DNA of 64,000 nucleotides, taken from Prorocentrum cordatum. Lineage: Eukaryota; Sar; Dinophyceae; Prorocentrales; Prorocentraceae. The stretch covers positions 785,310 to 849,309 of the forward strand of contig CAUYUJ010018037.1 in the NCBI GenBank assembly GCA_963575745.1. The letters run 5' to 3'. The notes under the pieces were generated by a model. It worked only from the letters and a program-made list of their open reading frames with translations. It made no database searches and was not told where the DNA came from. This document shows positions 1-10,500 of this stretch, in pieces (within the stretch, counting starts at the first letter, position 1; the number at the start of each line of letters is the position of its first letter). The translations under genes were made by a program, and so were the position numbers.

Positions 1-229
1 CGGATCCAGCGGCCCTTGGCCCATCCCGCCACCGTGTTTGGGGGGAGGCCTCTCCGAGCCTCTGTCCTGGCGTCTCCCAGTGGCCTGTCGGGGGCAGATG
101 GAGCGCCTCTTGGAGGTCTCTCGCGGGGACTTCTCACGGGCCTCTCGAGGCCTCCGGAGGGCCTCGTCGGGCTTCCTGCGTCGGAGGCCATCTTGGGGGG
201 AGGAGGAGCCTGTGACTCCTTCGAGTTCC

Positions 230-430
230 CCCTTTTGTCCTCCCGTTGGGCGCTTTTGGCATCTTGGCTTCCTCTTGGCTTCATTTCGAGGCATCAGGGG
301 CCGTCTTGGGGGCCCTCTTGGCCGCCTTGGTGGTTTCCTCTTGGCTTCATGCCGGGGCATCAGGGACCGTCTTGGGGGAGTCCTCTGGGCCGCCTTGGCC
401 GCTCCACAGACCCGAAGAAGCGAGGATGCT
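230..430. repeat. degenerate TTGGGGCC/CTTGGC-type repeat
   Basis: The stretch is built from loosely repeated CTTGGC, CTTGGGGG and GGCATCAGGG words. It contains a near-duplicate pair (TTGGCTTCAT...GGGGCATCAGG) about 60 bases apart. It resembles the GGGGCCTCTTGG repeats at 6.5-7.4 kb and 45.6-46.7 kb. Open frames across it are low-complexity and I do not regard them as genes. Bases 1-554 hold no supported gene. Confidence 0.4.
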
Positions 431-554
431 AGGTCCATGCAGACCAAATTAATGTGTTCGAATATCTTGACTCTTGGGTTGCCCCCCAATGCCAACAAGA
501 CGGCCCTGGAGGCTCCCGCCAAGGGGGCCCCAAGGTAGGCCCTGGGAACCATCT

Positions 555-730
555 TACAGTCAACCCGTGTAGTAAGGATGAGCGATTTTCCAAGGTTACA
601 CGTTCATCCTTCCCTTTCGGCCCATCCTTGGCAGCTTTCGCTGGCCGCGCCCCGCTCGCAGAGCGTCGACATGGCCTTCCCAGGCTCGTTGCATCCTTAT
701 CGTGCGTCCTCATTAGACGGTTTGGCTGTA
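555..730. mobile_element. MITE-like TIR element, family M1, copy 1
   Basis: A 176-bp element bounded by imperfect terminal inverted repeats of about 32 bp. The left end starts TACAGTCAACCCGTGTA and the reverse complement of the right end starts TACAGCCAAACCGTCTA, and the similarity runs on through AGGATG. Two further copies lie at 32801-32970 and 56480-56656 and share the interior (GGATGGGCAATTTTCC, TGGCCGCGCCCCGCTCG). The left flank CCCTGGGAACCATCT recurs almost exactly just right of the element (734-748), a possible target-site duplication. It has no coding capacity, so it would be non-autonomous. Confidence 0.7.
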
Positions 731-1501
731 CGCCCTGGGGACCATCTCAGGGCACGTTGGAGACTGGGACTCCCAGCCATCTTTCCGAGGCACCGGGCGG
801 AGTCACGCGGAGAATCCCAGCACCGCTCGCCCGGCGATACGGCACGGCCAATGGGTAACCCGCAAAGGCTGGCTGGTCCATGCTGGGACCTACCGAGAGC
901 TCGAGGGCGCTCCAGTTGCCCGAAGAGGAAGATACAAGGGCACCCTCGAGGGCGCGAACTCATTCGCGCTTCGCGGTTCGGCTCCGATTCCTCCTCTCAT
1001 CCTCCTCTTGTCCTTTGGGGGCTCGCGCGAGAGCGCGAAGTTATTCGCGCTTCCCGTAGCGCGAAGCGCGAAGCTGGGCGCCCTTGAACAAAAATTGCAT
1101 AAGCGTAAACTGTCGGCGCTCCGCGCGGCCTTCTTGGGTCGACGCTCCATCGGCTCGAAGAAGAAGAAAACCTCCTCTACAGTGGAAGCCCATGCCAAGA
1201 ACCACCCTGCTTGCCTCCAGGGTGCCCTGGGTTTCTTGGGTTTCGATGGTTTCGCTATGGAAAGCGTGACGCTCTCACACCAAAAACCACTGGACGCCCT
1301 GGGGTCTCCAGGTTGGGTTTCTCGTGGAAGGTTTCTTGTGGTCGAGCTCCTACTGCACACGCAAGGGTGACCCTTCGCCTGAGTGACCTTTGGTGTGGGC
1401 CCCCTTGGGCCCCTCGGCGATGCGGCAGTAGCGTCCTGCGCGCTCGTGCTTGGCTCCCGCGCCCCCCCCCCGAAAAATAAAGAAAGAAGCCGCGAACCAT
1501 A
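731..1501. other. no supported gene
   Basis: GC-rich unique-looking sequence. It contains two short words (around 1107-1140 and 1775-1810, GCGCTCCGYGCGCGGCC with TTCTTGGGTCG) that resemble parts of the foldback element at 1502-1702. A C-run lies at 1461-1471. I saw no domain, RNA gene or splice-consistent exon here. Confidence 0.5.
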
Positions 1502-1702
1502 GTAGGGGAACAACAAGTGGCATAAACATAAAAACTCGGAGGTCTGCGCTGATTTCTCGGATCGGCGCTGGGGCCCCCTGGCGGCGCCTCCGGCGCCGCC
1601 CCTGGCGCGCGGAGCGCGCCAGGGAGGGGGGTCCAGCGCCGATCCGAGAAATCCGCGCGGACCTCCGAGTTTTTATGTTTATGTCACTTTCTGTTCCCCT
1701 AC
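1502..1702. mobile_element. foldback (long-TIR) element, family M2, copy 1
   Basis: The 201-bp segment is almost a complete palindrome. Bases from 1502 (GTAGGGGAACA...) match the reverse complement of the bases ending at 1702 (...TGTTCCCCTAC) for about 75 bp, including CATAAACATAAAAACTCGGA and GATCGGCGCTGG. The centre is GC-rich (GGCGGCGCCTCCGGCGCC). A diverged second copy with the same architecture is at 58418-58589, where its end coincides with an intron acceptor. A half-copy lies near 51215-51310. A non-autonomous foldback transposon or introner is the best fit. Confidence 0.8.
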
Positions 1703-1774
1703 ATTGGCCAATCTTGCACAGACTCACCCCGTGCGCGCCGTCGAAGACGGCACGCTAACAAACACTTTTTTGGC

Positions 1775-1965
1775 GCTCCGTGCGCGGCCTTCTTGGGTCG
1801 GCGCCGGGGCCCACCTATGGCTCGGGGGTGGACAGACCTCCTACCCTGACACGTCGATTAAGGAATTGGCCGTTTTCGGTTCGCGAGAGGGCGTCGCGCC
1901 ACCAGGGAGGAGTCTCTGGCGCAGGTCTAGGAGATCTGCGCGGCCCACCAAGAGTTGAGATGTTT
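1775..1965. repeat. diverged relative of foldback family M2
   Basis: The left part (GCGCGGCCTTCTTGGGTCGGCGCC) and the right part (AGATCTGCGCGGCCCACCAAGAG) are partly inverted copies of each other and share words with the M2 element at 1502-1702. The similarity is short and broken, so this is a weak call. Confidence 0.3.
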
Positions 1966-1990
1966 TGCTTGAGTCGGGTGTGTATTCCAA

Positions 1991-2109
1991 AGTAGTCCAG
2001 AAATGGTCTCGGGACGAGGTTTTGAGCAGTTCTTGAGCATTTCGGGTTTTTTTGGAGGGTATTTAAAGACTGTCCTCCGAGGTCCCCCTGTAGGGGACAC
2101 GCACGACTT
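1991..2109 (+). repeat. dispersed repeat M3, copy 1
   Basis: It shares AGTCCAGAAAT, a GGTTTTTTTGG-type poly-T/G core and the end CCCCTGTAGGGGACACGC with 2719-2839. The word CCCCTGTAGGGG is itself palindromic. The two copies are in the same orientation about 730 bp apart and flank M4 copy 1 and the M5 element. Non-coding. Confidence 0.6.
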
Positions 2110-2120
2110 CATGTTATTCA

Positions 2121-2279
2121 GGAGGGAAAGAAACACACAGACACAATTAATCGTCGATTCCCAGAAAATATGGGAAAATATGGGAAGCGGGGGGGAAGAC
2201 AGAAACCCAAAAAATATGGGAAAATATGGGGAATCTTTTTATTTGTGTGTATTTATTTGTGTGTCCCAGGGCCCCTTCA
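2121..2279 (+). repeat. dispersed repeat M4, copy 1
   Basis: It shares AAGAAACACACAGACACAAT, TCGTCGATTCCCAGAA, a GGGAAGCGGGGGGG core and a TGTGT...GGGGCCCCTTCA end with 33030-33190. In this copy the word GGAAAATATGGGAA is repeated, and an imperfect internal inverted repeat (GATTCCC...GGGGAATC) can be drawn. It ends in CCCAG|GG, resembling an intron acceptor. No coding potential. Confidence 0.6.
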
Positions 2280-2474
2280 GTTATGCAGGTGTTCCTTCGT
2301 GGGCCATTGGCGCCAATCCAGGTTTTGCCTTCGGGCCGCCCGAGCAGCCTGCAGAAGCGTCGCACCGGCAGCAGCAGCAGCAGAGAGGAGGAGAAGCGGC
2401 GGGACCCCGACGCCGAGCGCGAGCACCGGCGCGGGGCGCGGAGAGAAGGATCAACGACACCGCAACGGGTACTT

Positions 2475-2599
2475 ACTAACGGGTACTTTCTGCAATTTTG
2501 CAAAAAGTTGCCACTTTAGGGCCTCTTTCTGGCAATGCAGCGTTGCCCGCATCGGGAAGGGTTGGGTTCGCTGGGTCACTGGCCAAAGTACCCGTTAGT
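2475..2599. mobile_element. small TIR element, family M5
   Basis: A perfect 15-bp terminal inverted repeat, ACTAACGGGTACTTT at 2475-2489 and its reverse complement at 2585-2599, encloses 95 bp with no open frame. The word ACGGGTACTT is also duplicated just left of the element (2464-2473). Only one copy was noticed, so its mobility is inferred from structure alone. Confidence 0.5.
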
Positions 2600-2718
2600 G
2601 GAGTCTCCGTTTGAGGGGCGCTGAAAGGAGCAGCCGGGGGAGGCTCACCAGGAGCAGTAGCAGGGGCCGCACCTGGTCTTAAGTCGGGCCTGTCCCCTTG
2701 CAGGAGGAATGCTCAAAA

Positions 2719-2839
2719 ATAGTCCAGAAATAGCCTGGGGTCGATGTTTTGACTATTTTTGCCCATTGTTTTTTTGGGGGGGGGTATTTTTTATTTTTCG
2801 TCCAAAATCAATCCCCCTGTAGGGGGACACGCCCGACTT
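2719..2839 (+). repeat. dispersed repeat M3, copy 2
   Basis: Second copy of the repeat at 1991-2109. It has the same order of words: AATAGTCCAGAAATAG, a T-run followed by a G-run, then CCCCCTGTAGGGGGACACGCC. Bases 2840-3340 hold no supported gene. A tandem-like TTGCACACCATGGCTCAC...TTGCACAGCATAGCTCACACC doublet occurs at about 3193-3243. Confidence 0.6.
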
Positions 2840-3344
2840 ACGCCTGGTCCCGTGATCCGCGTCCGCATCATCAAGCGACGGTCGGTGGGGCGCCGTTCTG
2901 GTGTACCATGGCCACTCTGGCACCGCGAGGAGTCGAACCGCTCCTGTCTGCGCGCGGAGGAGTGATCGCGCAGCTCCCCAAGCAGTGGTCTGATTTGGGG
3001 TGTCCCATCTCTCCTGGGGAGGGATGGGGAGGATCTGCCGAGGATGCTCCACGTCCGCGCTTCTGTCGCGCCCGTGCCGCCTCGCGGGGCGCCCCGCGCC
3101 CTGGGTGGGCCTGCCGAGGTTTCGCCACGCTCGCGCACGTGCCGCCTCGTGGGCGCTCTCGTGCACCCCTTTCTCTGGGAGGGTGGCATGTCTTGCACAC
3201 CATGGCTCACGCCGCATAGCTTGCACAGCATAGCTCACACCATGTAGATTCTCCTTTCTAAAAAGAGGATTATCCCGGCAAAGCAACCTAACAGCGGTGT
3301 GTATAAGCATATCTGTAAGCATTCCCTTTAATATTCACCTTGTC

Positions 3345-4030
3345 TCAGCTTCGGCCTGCCTTGGCCTCATCCTCAGCGCCTGCCTCGGCCTCAGTCTCAG
3401 CCTCAGCCTGTCTCGGCCTGAGCCTGCCTCGGCCTCAGCCTCAGCCTGCCTTAGCCTCAGCCTGCCTCAGCCTCAGCTTCAGCCTGTCTCAGCCTCAGCC
3501 TGCCTCAGCATCAGCCTCAGCCTCAGCCTGCCTCGGCTTGCCTCTGCCTCAGCCTCAGCCTGCCTCGGCCTCAGCCTCAGCCTGCCTCAGCCTCAGCCTC
3601 AGCCCTGCCTCAGCCGCAGCTTGTCCACCAGCTCAGCCACCGCCACGCCTTCCATCCTCACCTGCCTCGGCCTCATCACAGCCTCAGCCTGCCTCGTCTT
3701 GCCTCAGACTCAGCCCCCAATCCTCAGCTGCCTCGGCACATCAGCCCAGCCTCGGCCTCAGCCTAAGCCTGCCTCAGCCTCAGCCTGCATCAGCCTCAGC
3801 CTCAGCCTCAGCCTGCCTCAGCCTCAGCCTCAGCCTGCCTCAGCCTCAGCCTCAGCCTGCTTCAGCCTCAGCCTCAGTCTGCCTTCAGCCTCGGCCTCAG
3901 CCTTAGGCTGCCTCAGCCTCAGCCTGCCTCGAGCCTCACCTCAGGCCAGGCTGCCACGGCAGTCCTCAGACCACAGCCTCAGCCCTGCTTCGGCCTCAGC
4001 CTGCCTCGGCCTCAGCCTGCCTCAGCTCAG
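3345..4030 (+). repeat. CCTCAG/GCCTCAGCCTGCCTCAGCC satellite
   Basis: About 690 bp of degenerate hexamer-based satellite, mostly CCTCAG and CCTGCCTCAG words (GCCTCAGCCTCAGCCTGCCTC), with occasional CCTCGG. Because the basic unit is 6 bp, frames stay open and give Ser/Ala/Leu/Pro/Gln-rich peptides. These are a by-product, not evidence for a protein. Confidence 0.9.
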
Positions 4031-4044
4031 GCATTCTAAGTATG

Positions 4045-4505
4045 GCACAGGACTTGTTTTCTGGGAGCACGAAGATCACGAAGCGGCTCACATTTGGCTC
4101 CGGGCAATCAGGATATGGCCTAGGAGTTATATTCTGGGAAAACGAACACGAAGTGGCCTACAGTTGGCTCCAGACATTCAAGTGTGGCCTGGTATTGTGT
4201 TCTGGGAACACGAAGAACACGAAGAGGCCTACGGTTGGTTGGCTCCGGGCATTCAAAATGTGGCCTGGGAATGGTGTTCTGGGAAGACGAAGAACACGAA
4301 GTGGCCTACAGTTGGCTCTGGGCATTCAACATGTGGCCTGGGAATGGTGTTCTGGGAAGACGAAGAACACGAAGTGGCTTACAGTTCGCTCTGGGCATTC
4401 AAAGTGTGGCCTGGGAATGGTGTTCTGGGAGCACGAAGAACACGAAGTGGCCTACAGGTGGCTCCGGGCATTCAAAATGTGGCCTGGGAATGGTGTTGTG
4501 GGAAT
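4045..4505 (+). repeat. 73-bp tandem repeat, about six units
   Basis: Repeat of a unit containing AAGAACACGAAGTGGCCTAC, GGCTC.GGGCATTCAA and TGTGGCCTGGGAATGGTG. The word AGAACAC recurs at 4291, 4364 and 4437, exactly 73 bp apart. The 3' units are nearly identical and the 5' units (4045-4220) are increasingly diverged or shortened, as when expansion occurs at one end. A 73-bp unit is not a multiple of three, so a shared repeat peptide appears in all frames. Confidence 0.9.
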
Positions 4506-4668
4506 TGATCCCTAACGATTCTTGGGAAGTTATAAAATTCCTAAGGATTCCTGGGGCTGACGGATCCGTCCGGTTCCTTATCCGGATCCCGCCCAGACCC
4601 CCTTGGGGCGTCAAGATGTTCTCTTTTGAAGCCATTAGAGACCTATCAGCAAAAGATGTTAGGTAATA

Positions 4669-6010
4669 GACTCTACCCCCCCCCCAGCGTTATCCGCCGC
4701 CTTTTCGGGTATGTAAATCACATATGATTGTGACCACATGTTCATCGTGAGTATGAGTTTGCACTATCCCAGGGGGGGCAGTATCGGCCCCCCTGAGGTT
4801 CCTTTTTAAAAACAACAAGCGGGGACATTTTTTGTTATAACATAAGTTTGCTTCACGAATCCCTGGCAAAAAACGGGACGAAGTGCACACGCGCGCGTCG
4901 TCGCGCGAGCATGCCGAAATCCTTCAAAAACCATTGGTGTCGGAAGGATTTCGCAACCGAGTTCCCAAAACACATACAAAAACACATGGTTTCGCAACAC
5001 TGTTTTGCTAAGAAAACGTACGCGCGAGCTCTTGCGAAATCTTAAGAAAACCATAGGTTCATCAAGATTTTCACAAACTGCTACCAAGCGGGCTTCGCGC
5101 GCGCATGTCGAAATCTGTCGAACGCCCTTGCGCGTGTGCCGTCGCGAGAATCCTCCTGCAAAAAATGAGACGAAGTGCAGACGCGCGCGTCGTGGCGCGC
5201 GTATGCCGAAATCCTTCAAAACCCATCGGTTTCAGAAGTATTTCAAAATCGTGTGTCCAGAAAACCTACCAAAAGCACAAGTTTCGCAACACGGATTTTC
5301 AACAAAAGAGTGCGCGCGCGCTCTTGCGTCGTCGTCGTCGTCGCCGTCCTCCCTCCTCCTGCGTCGTCGTCGTCGTCGTCGCCGGCGTCGTCCTCTGTCT
5401 TTCCTCGTGTTCGTCGTCGTCGTCCTCTTCAGCGTCGTGGTCGTTTCCATCGTCATTGCCGCCGTGGTCTTCCTTTCTCTCCTCTCTCGTCGTCGTCGTC
5501 GTCCGTCGTCGGCGTCTCGTCGTCGTCCCTCCTATTTCGTTGCCGTCGTCGTCGTCGTCGTTGTCGTCGTCGTCGTCTCCCCTCCTCCCTCTTCGTCGTC
5601 GTCGGCGTCGCCGTCCTTCCTCCTTCTTCGTCGTTCGCGTCGTCGCCGTCCTCCCTCCTCCCTCGTCGTTGTCGTCGTTGTCGCCGTCGTCGTCCTCCCT
5701 CCTCCCTCGTCGTCGTCCTCGTTGGCGACTTCCCGTCGTCGTCTTCTCGTCGTCGTCGCGTCGCGTCGTCGCGACTTTGTCGTCCGTCGACGTCGGCGTC
5801 GTCGTCGCGTCGGTCGTCGGCACGTCGGCGTCGTTGACGAGTCGTCGTCGTCATCATCGTGTACCTGCTTGCCAGGCGTGCGCGTCGTCAAATCGTCTAC
5901 CGTCGTCGTGACATCGTCGTCTCGTCGGCTTGTCGTCGTGTCGGTGTCGTCGTCGGTGTCGTCGTCGTCGTCGTGTCGGGCTCGTCGAAGTCGTTGGAGA
6001 CGTCCGTCGG
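4669..6010 (+). repeat. dispersed repeat R1, copy 1, ending in a (TCG)n tract
   Basis: The segment 4669-5325 matches 53491-54150 along its length. Shared words include GACTCTACCCCCC, TTTCGGGTATG, CCCCCTGAGGTTCCTTT, CGCGAGCTCTTGCGAAATCTTAAG and TGTCGAACGCCCTTGC. Within each copy a module (GACGAAGTGCA...ATGCCGAAATCCTTCAAA) occurs twice, here at 4877 and 5169 (292 bp apart). Both copies run straight into a (GTC/TCG)n array with CCTCC interruptions (5325-6010 here). The Arg/Ser/Val-rich open frames are microsatellite translations. The mobility mechanism is unknown. Confidence 0.8.
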
Positions 6011-6350
6011 TGGCGTCGTAGTCGTTGTCAGGCGGCGTCGGTCGTCGTACGTTGTCGAGTGGTCCCGGTCGCGCAGATGGTCCGGTGTAGAAGGTGAATA
6101 GTGGTTAAGAAAGGGATTAGGGTGGGATTGTTGTGGGATATTATAGGAGGTGGTGGGTGGGTGTGAGAGATGAAGTGGTGTATTAGATATGAGTAAGTTT
6201 GTATAGTTAATAGCAAGATTGAATTAATTGATTATTGTAGAGTGAAGAAAAAAAAATGGAAATTGAGATTATTGTGAATTTAGTGTGTGCTATATCAGAT
6301 GTGGAGGAGCATTCATTTGAATAAGGCTGCGTAAGACGTCATCCCCCAAG
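6011..6350. other. A/T-rich spacer, no supported gene
   Basis: Locally AT-rich, GGTGGGTGGGTG-interrupted sequence between the (TCG)n tract and a (GGA)n run. I see no reading frame, repeat partner or RNA structure worth calling. Confidence 0.5.
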
Positions 6351-6354
6351 CGGT

Positions 6355-6515
6355 GGAGAATGGAGGAGGAATCGAGGGAGGAGGAGGAGAAAGAGGAAGA
6401 GGAGAAAAAGTACGCAGGGAAAGGGGAGGAGGGAGCAGCAAGCAGGAGGAAAAAGTGGATGAGGAGGAGGAGGAGAAGGAGGAGAAAGAGGAGGAGGAGG
6501 AGGAGGAGCAAGGCG
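6355..6515 (+). repeat. GGA/GAA purine microsatellite
   Basis: An interrupted (GGA)n/(GAGGAA)n run with purine-only stretches on the + strand. Open frames here (Glu/Arg-rich on +, Pro/Leu/Ser-rich on -) are repeat artefacts. Confidence 0.85.
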
Positions 6516-6529
6516 ATACACCTTTTGGA

Positions 6530-7430
6530 TGCCTCTCGGAGTCTCTTCAGATTTCTGCGGAGAGCTTCTTGGAGTTCGCTTGGGGTGTCTTCGGGGTATC
6601 TTGGCAGTCCCGGGGGCTTCTTGGGGCGTCCTGGGTGCCTCTGGGGAGCCCCCTGGGGCCTCTCGGGGTCTCTTTGGAGCCTCTTGGGGTATCCTGGGGC
6701 CCTCTTAGGGGCCTCCTGGGCACCCCTCGAGGCCGCCTTGGGGCACCCGTGGGAGCCTCGGGGGCCATCTGTGGGCCATCTTTGAGGGGATCTGTCAAGG
6801 GAGGGGCGTAGTACAGTAGACCCCCCCCCAGGAGGCCTACATGTTGCCAAAACATCTTGGTACAGTCAATGATGTTGGCCTTCTCACCGAGGCGAATGTC
6901 GGGGGCGGAAAAGAGGGGGGTGATGACTAAGGGGGGGGTGGATATCACGGCGCGGGCCATGATATCTCCGCAGATTTCATGGCGCCTCTTCTTATTGCGT
7001 TCCGTCCCAGCCCCCCCCGCTGGGCCGCGCACATGCCGCCGGTCATGATTTGCACCCCCCCCTCTTGGACACCCCCCTCTTGGCCGCTCCCGAAAAGGAG
7101 GGGCCGTAGTACATTTGACCCCCCCCAGGAGGCCCACATGTTACCAAAACACCTTGGTACAGTCAATGATGTTGGCCTTCTCACCGAGGCCTCTTGGGTC
7201 GTCTTGGATGCATCTTGGGGGCCTCGTGGGGCCTCTTGGCGGTTTCTTGGGAGCCTCTTAGGTGCATTTTGGGGGCCTCTTGGTGCCGTCTTGGGGTACC
7301 CTTGGGAGCCTCCTTGGCCATCTTGGGGCCATCCTGGCGGCGATCGATCAAAGAAGGGGCCTCCTTAGAGCCCCCCCTTAGGAGGCCAACACGTTGCCAA
7401 AACACGGATCATGTCAATGACTTTAAACGG
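6530..7430 (+). repeat. GGGGCCTCTTGG degenerate repeats with three copies of a 100-bp block
   Basis: Degenerate CTTGGGGCCTCYTGGGG words fill 6560-6780 and 7185-7340. Between them lies a block with GGGGC.GTAGTACA, GACCCCCCCC, AGGAGGCC.ACATGTT and CCAAAACA. It occurs at about 6789-6892, 7087-7190 and, more diverged, 7340-7431. The first two copies share CAGTCAATGATGTTGGCC and are nearly identical for 60 bp. The M6 element separates copies 1 and 2. Reverse-strand frames encode a recurring FWQxVGLL peptide, which I treat as incidental. Confidence 0.75.
6900..7092. mobile_element. TIR element, family M6, copy 1
   Basis: About 192 bp with imperfect TIRs of about 46 bp. The left end is GGGGGCGGAAAAGAGGGGGG and the reverse complement of the right end is GGGAGCGGCCAAGAGGGGGG. 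Both continue through a second G-run to a TCA. A second copy is at 63270-63457, and the two look about 90% identical by eye. The core contains GGGCCGCGCACATGCCGCC and GGTCATGATTTGCAC. Non-coding, hence non-autonomous. Confidence 0.8.
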
Positions 7431-7570
7431 AGAAGGTTAAAGGCGAGGTATAAATCGAGCATCTACCGCTGCCGTGCCTGGCTCAAGCCGGGCCCGGCCA
7501 AATATGTGATTGTGCCTCACCGAGGCGCACGACTTGCATCAGAGATCGGAAAATACCTTTTCCATTGACG

Positions 7571-10500
7571 ATGCCCATCCTATCCTTTACTCCAGATCCC
7601 ATGCTTCGTCTTGCACTCTTGCTCATGCGATATGAGCCAAAGCCTGGGATATGGCAGCGCTTAAAGCGTAACACATACCTAAGCTTACCAGCTTGTTTTC
7701 GACTTGGTAGCGGAGCTGGCTACACTCTCGTGTGGCTGGCTCTCGCTCTGATACCTGTAATCCACGGCACAACTTGGTGGACTACTACTACGGTGGAATA
7801 CCATGTTGCGCCGGCTCTGCGAGGAGCGGAGCCAGTCCGCGATCGAGCTAGCGGGGCAACCCGCGAACTCGAGACGCTCTCTCCTACTTCACTGCGCCAC
7901 TTCACCCCCGACTTCCACCAGATGCCAATCGGCAACTCGATCGAGAACGTGGTCACCCTGCGGGGCTACCCGCAGCGGGGCCACCTGCATCCCGTGCCAG
8001 TCAGGCGCCTCACGGCTACTACGCCAGAGCCTGACAAACCACAGCCTAAACCAATCACCGAAGCCGAAATGCACATGCACTGGATTAAGATAACTATCTT
8101 CGGCATTCTGTGGGTAATAATGGGATGTTCTGTGGGATACATGCGGCAGGGGATGGACGACACGCGTACTACTGGCCCCTCATGGGACCCTGCCGGTACT
8201 ACGCCTTTTCGCGAATATGTTCGCGAAGTACATGCATGGTTAAACGTAACGAGCGGCAATATGACACCACCACAACACGCTGCAGCACTACAACGAGGCC
8301 TTCAAGGTCTGGCTCGTCGTATCGCCATGCAGGTCCCCTCCCAGATCATCAATTATGGTGTAACTGTCAATGGACAGCCAACGGATGCAGTACCATATAT
8401 ACTGTACTTACTGAGCACCAAATTTGAAAATCTGGAAGATGAGCGCCAGCTCAACTCTGGCACTGCCCTTATCGACTTTCGCGTCGAAAGGGGCGAGCGA
8501 ATCGACTCAGTGTTAGCTCGGTTCGAGATGGCCCGTGACGAGGCTAACTCTGTTGGATTTGTCATCCCCAACTTTCAGATCCTAACGCTGATTCTCTTCA
8601 GAGCGTTAGGCGTTGGCGCGCCACGAGCCCAACACCTGCTGGAGCCCTTTAATCATCAGATGCCCCGAACACAAGCAGACTATGACAGGCTGCTGACCAG
8701 GATGAGGAACTACGGACATGTCGCCGAGCGCTCCCCTGGCAACATAGCGGGTATCTTCACAGGGCACCACTCACATGCAGGTGTCTACGCCACGACTGCG
8801 GGGTCACCCGCTGGTCCTGGCGAGCCAAATCCCTGGGCTGACCCAGCCGATATGCCCAACGAGGCCACTGCCCTTCTAGGGCAGACCGGCCAGGTATCGG
8901 CAGAGGCAGCTGAGGCGAACGCCTGGTCGAACTACTCGCCAGGCGCCGCCTACAATGCAAGCCCGCCCTCGGGCACAACCCTCTGGGGCCAAGCGGAGTC
9001 ATCCGCTCAAGGGTCTCAGCCACCCTCACCGTTTGAATCTGGCACTGACACAGACACCTCATCTGACGATGAGCACAATGGCAGAGTCTCTGCTGGTAAT
9101 GACTATCCAGCGGATGACACTCACCTTTCTGAACAACAAAGAGCGGAAGCCGCTTTTATGGCTTATCGCAAATCAAAACGCCGTTGGAGGCGCTTTATGA
9201 AGAAACCAGTCAGAAAAGTGAGACGCGCAGTACGCCGACATTTCAAACGATATGGAAAGGGTCGTGGCAAAGGGGGTCGCAGACGCCGTATGCATGGTAG
9301 GGGTATCACTGCTTTCCTCACGTCCTTAACTGATATAGCCTTTGAAGAAGTTCTTATCGGAGGCAAAGGTCGGGGTCACAGGCGGACCTCCGGTAAGGGA
9401 AAAGGGCGGAGGGGCAACCCTAGGGACGCTTCTGGCAATGCTATGAAGTGTCATACATGCGGTAGCACAGAGCATTTGCGCGATCAATGCCCGAAGGGGA
9501 AAGGAAAGGGATCCGTACATTTGGCTCAAAATTCTTTTATGGATGACATAGACTATATTGACTACGAGTTTTACGTCAATCCAGAAGCGGCTCCCGCCGC
9601 GGGCTCCTCCACGTATTACGTGATGGCCCGCTACGCTGAAGCAACTGTAGCCCTGGAAGACTACGCAGTGACCCTCTTCGACGAGTTCCACGGCTGGGAC
9701 GAGGTCGACGAGGTCGCGTTCAATGCTTGGTTCGGTCTTCCAGCGGGGCCACCCGCCGGCGACGAGGTCTCCGAAGCTGAGACCGTCCCGGCGACCGAGG
9801 AAGAGCTCACCGCCGCGCTGGCAACGCAGGTGATTGGCACGCCGTTGCTGCCAGACCTTTCGCGAGCTGGTTCGGAGGCGGGAGACGCTGATGACGAAAT
9901 GCGGGGCCATCCCGCGTACTCTGACTCCGAAGAGGCGGAAGATGACTATAAGGACATGCTCCAAGAGCAGGTCGCAGAAGCAATCCGACTCCTGAGTGCG
10001 CCAGCACATCAGCAGATAACCATGAACGACCTGCTGTCGCGCCCAGGGGCTGCACGGCTGCGTCCATACCTGGATTCGGACATGTCGGCACCTCAGATGC
10101 TGACAGCACTCCAGGCTCTAGCGGGGTCACCCGCCGAAGTGACGCCAGCCGCAACAGCGGGGCCACCCGCTTGGTCTATGGATGTATTTATGCAAGGTTG
10201 TGATCAAATAGACCTTAACGACCTCACGATGGAACAGTTAAACGACATCGGGTACTTCCGAAGCCCGTATCAACACGTGTTCATGGTCCAGGACAGCTCA
10301 GAGGACTCGGAGGACATGCGCTACGCCAAGAGGGACAGACGACCGTCGCCTCCCCGAGACTCAGAGCATGACGATCAAAGGCCAATGGGACGTGGTAGTG
10401 CGTCAGCGGGGCCAGCCCGCAGGAGGAGCCGTTCAGCTCCCAGACGCCCTACACATGATGCATCGGGCTATCCATACAGTACTGAGCACTCCGTTGGAGT

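Noticed and set aside
3297-4508. 403-codon Ser/Ala/Leu protein on the + strand
   Set aside because: It is the translation of a CCTCAG hexamer satellite followed by a 73-bp tandem repeat; no domain, and other frames are equally open.
5005-6021. 338-codon Arg/Val/Ser protein (and the similar frame at 53705-54742)
   Set aside because: Both are dispersed repeat R1 plus (TCG)n. The two copies do not keep the same protein, and opposite-strand Thr/Arg/Asp frames are just as long.
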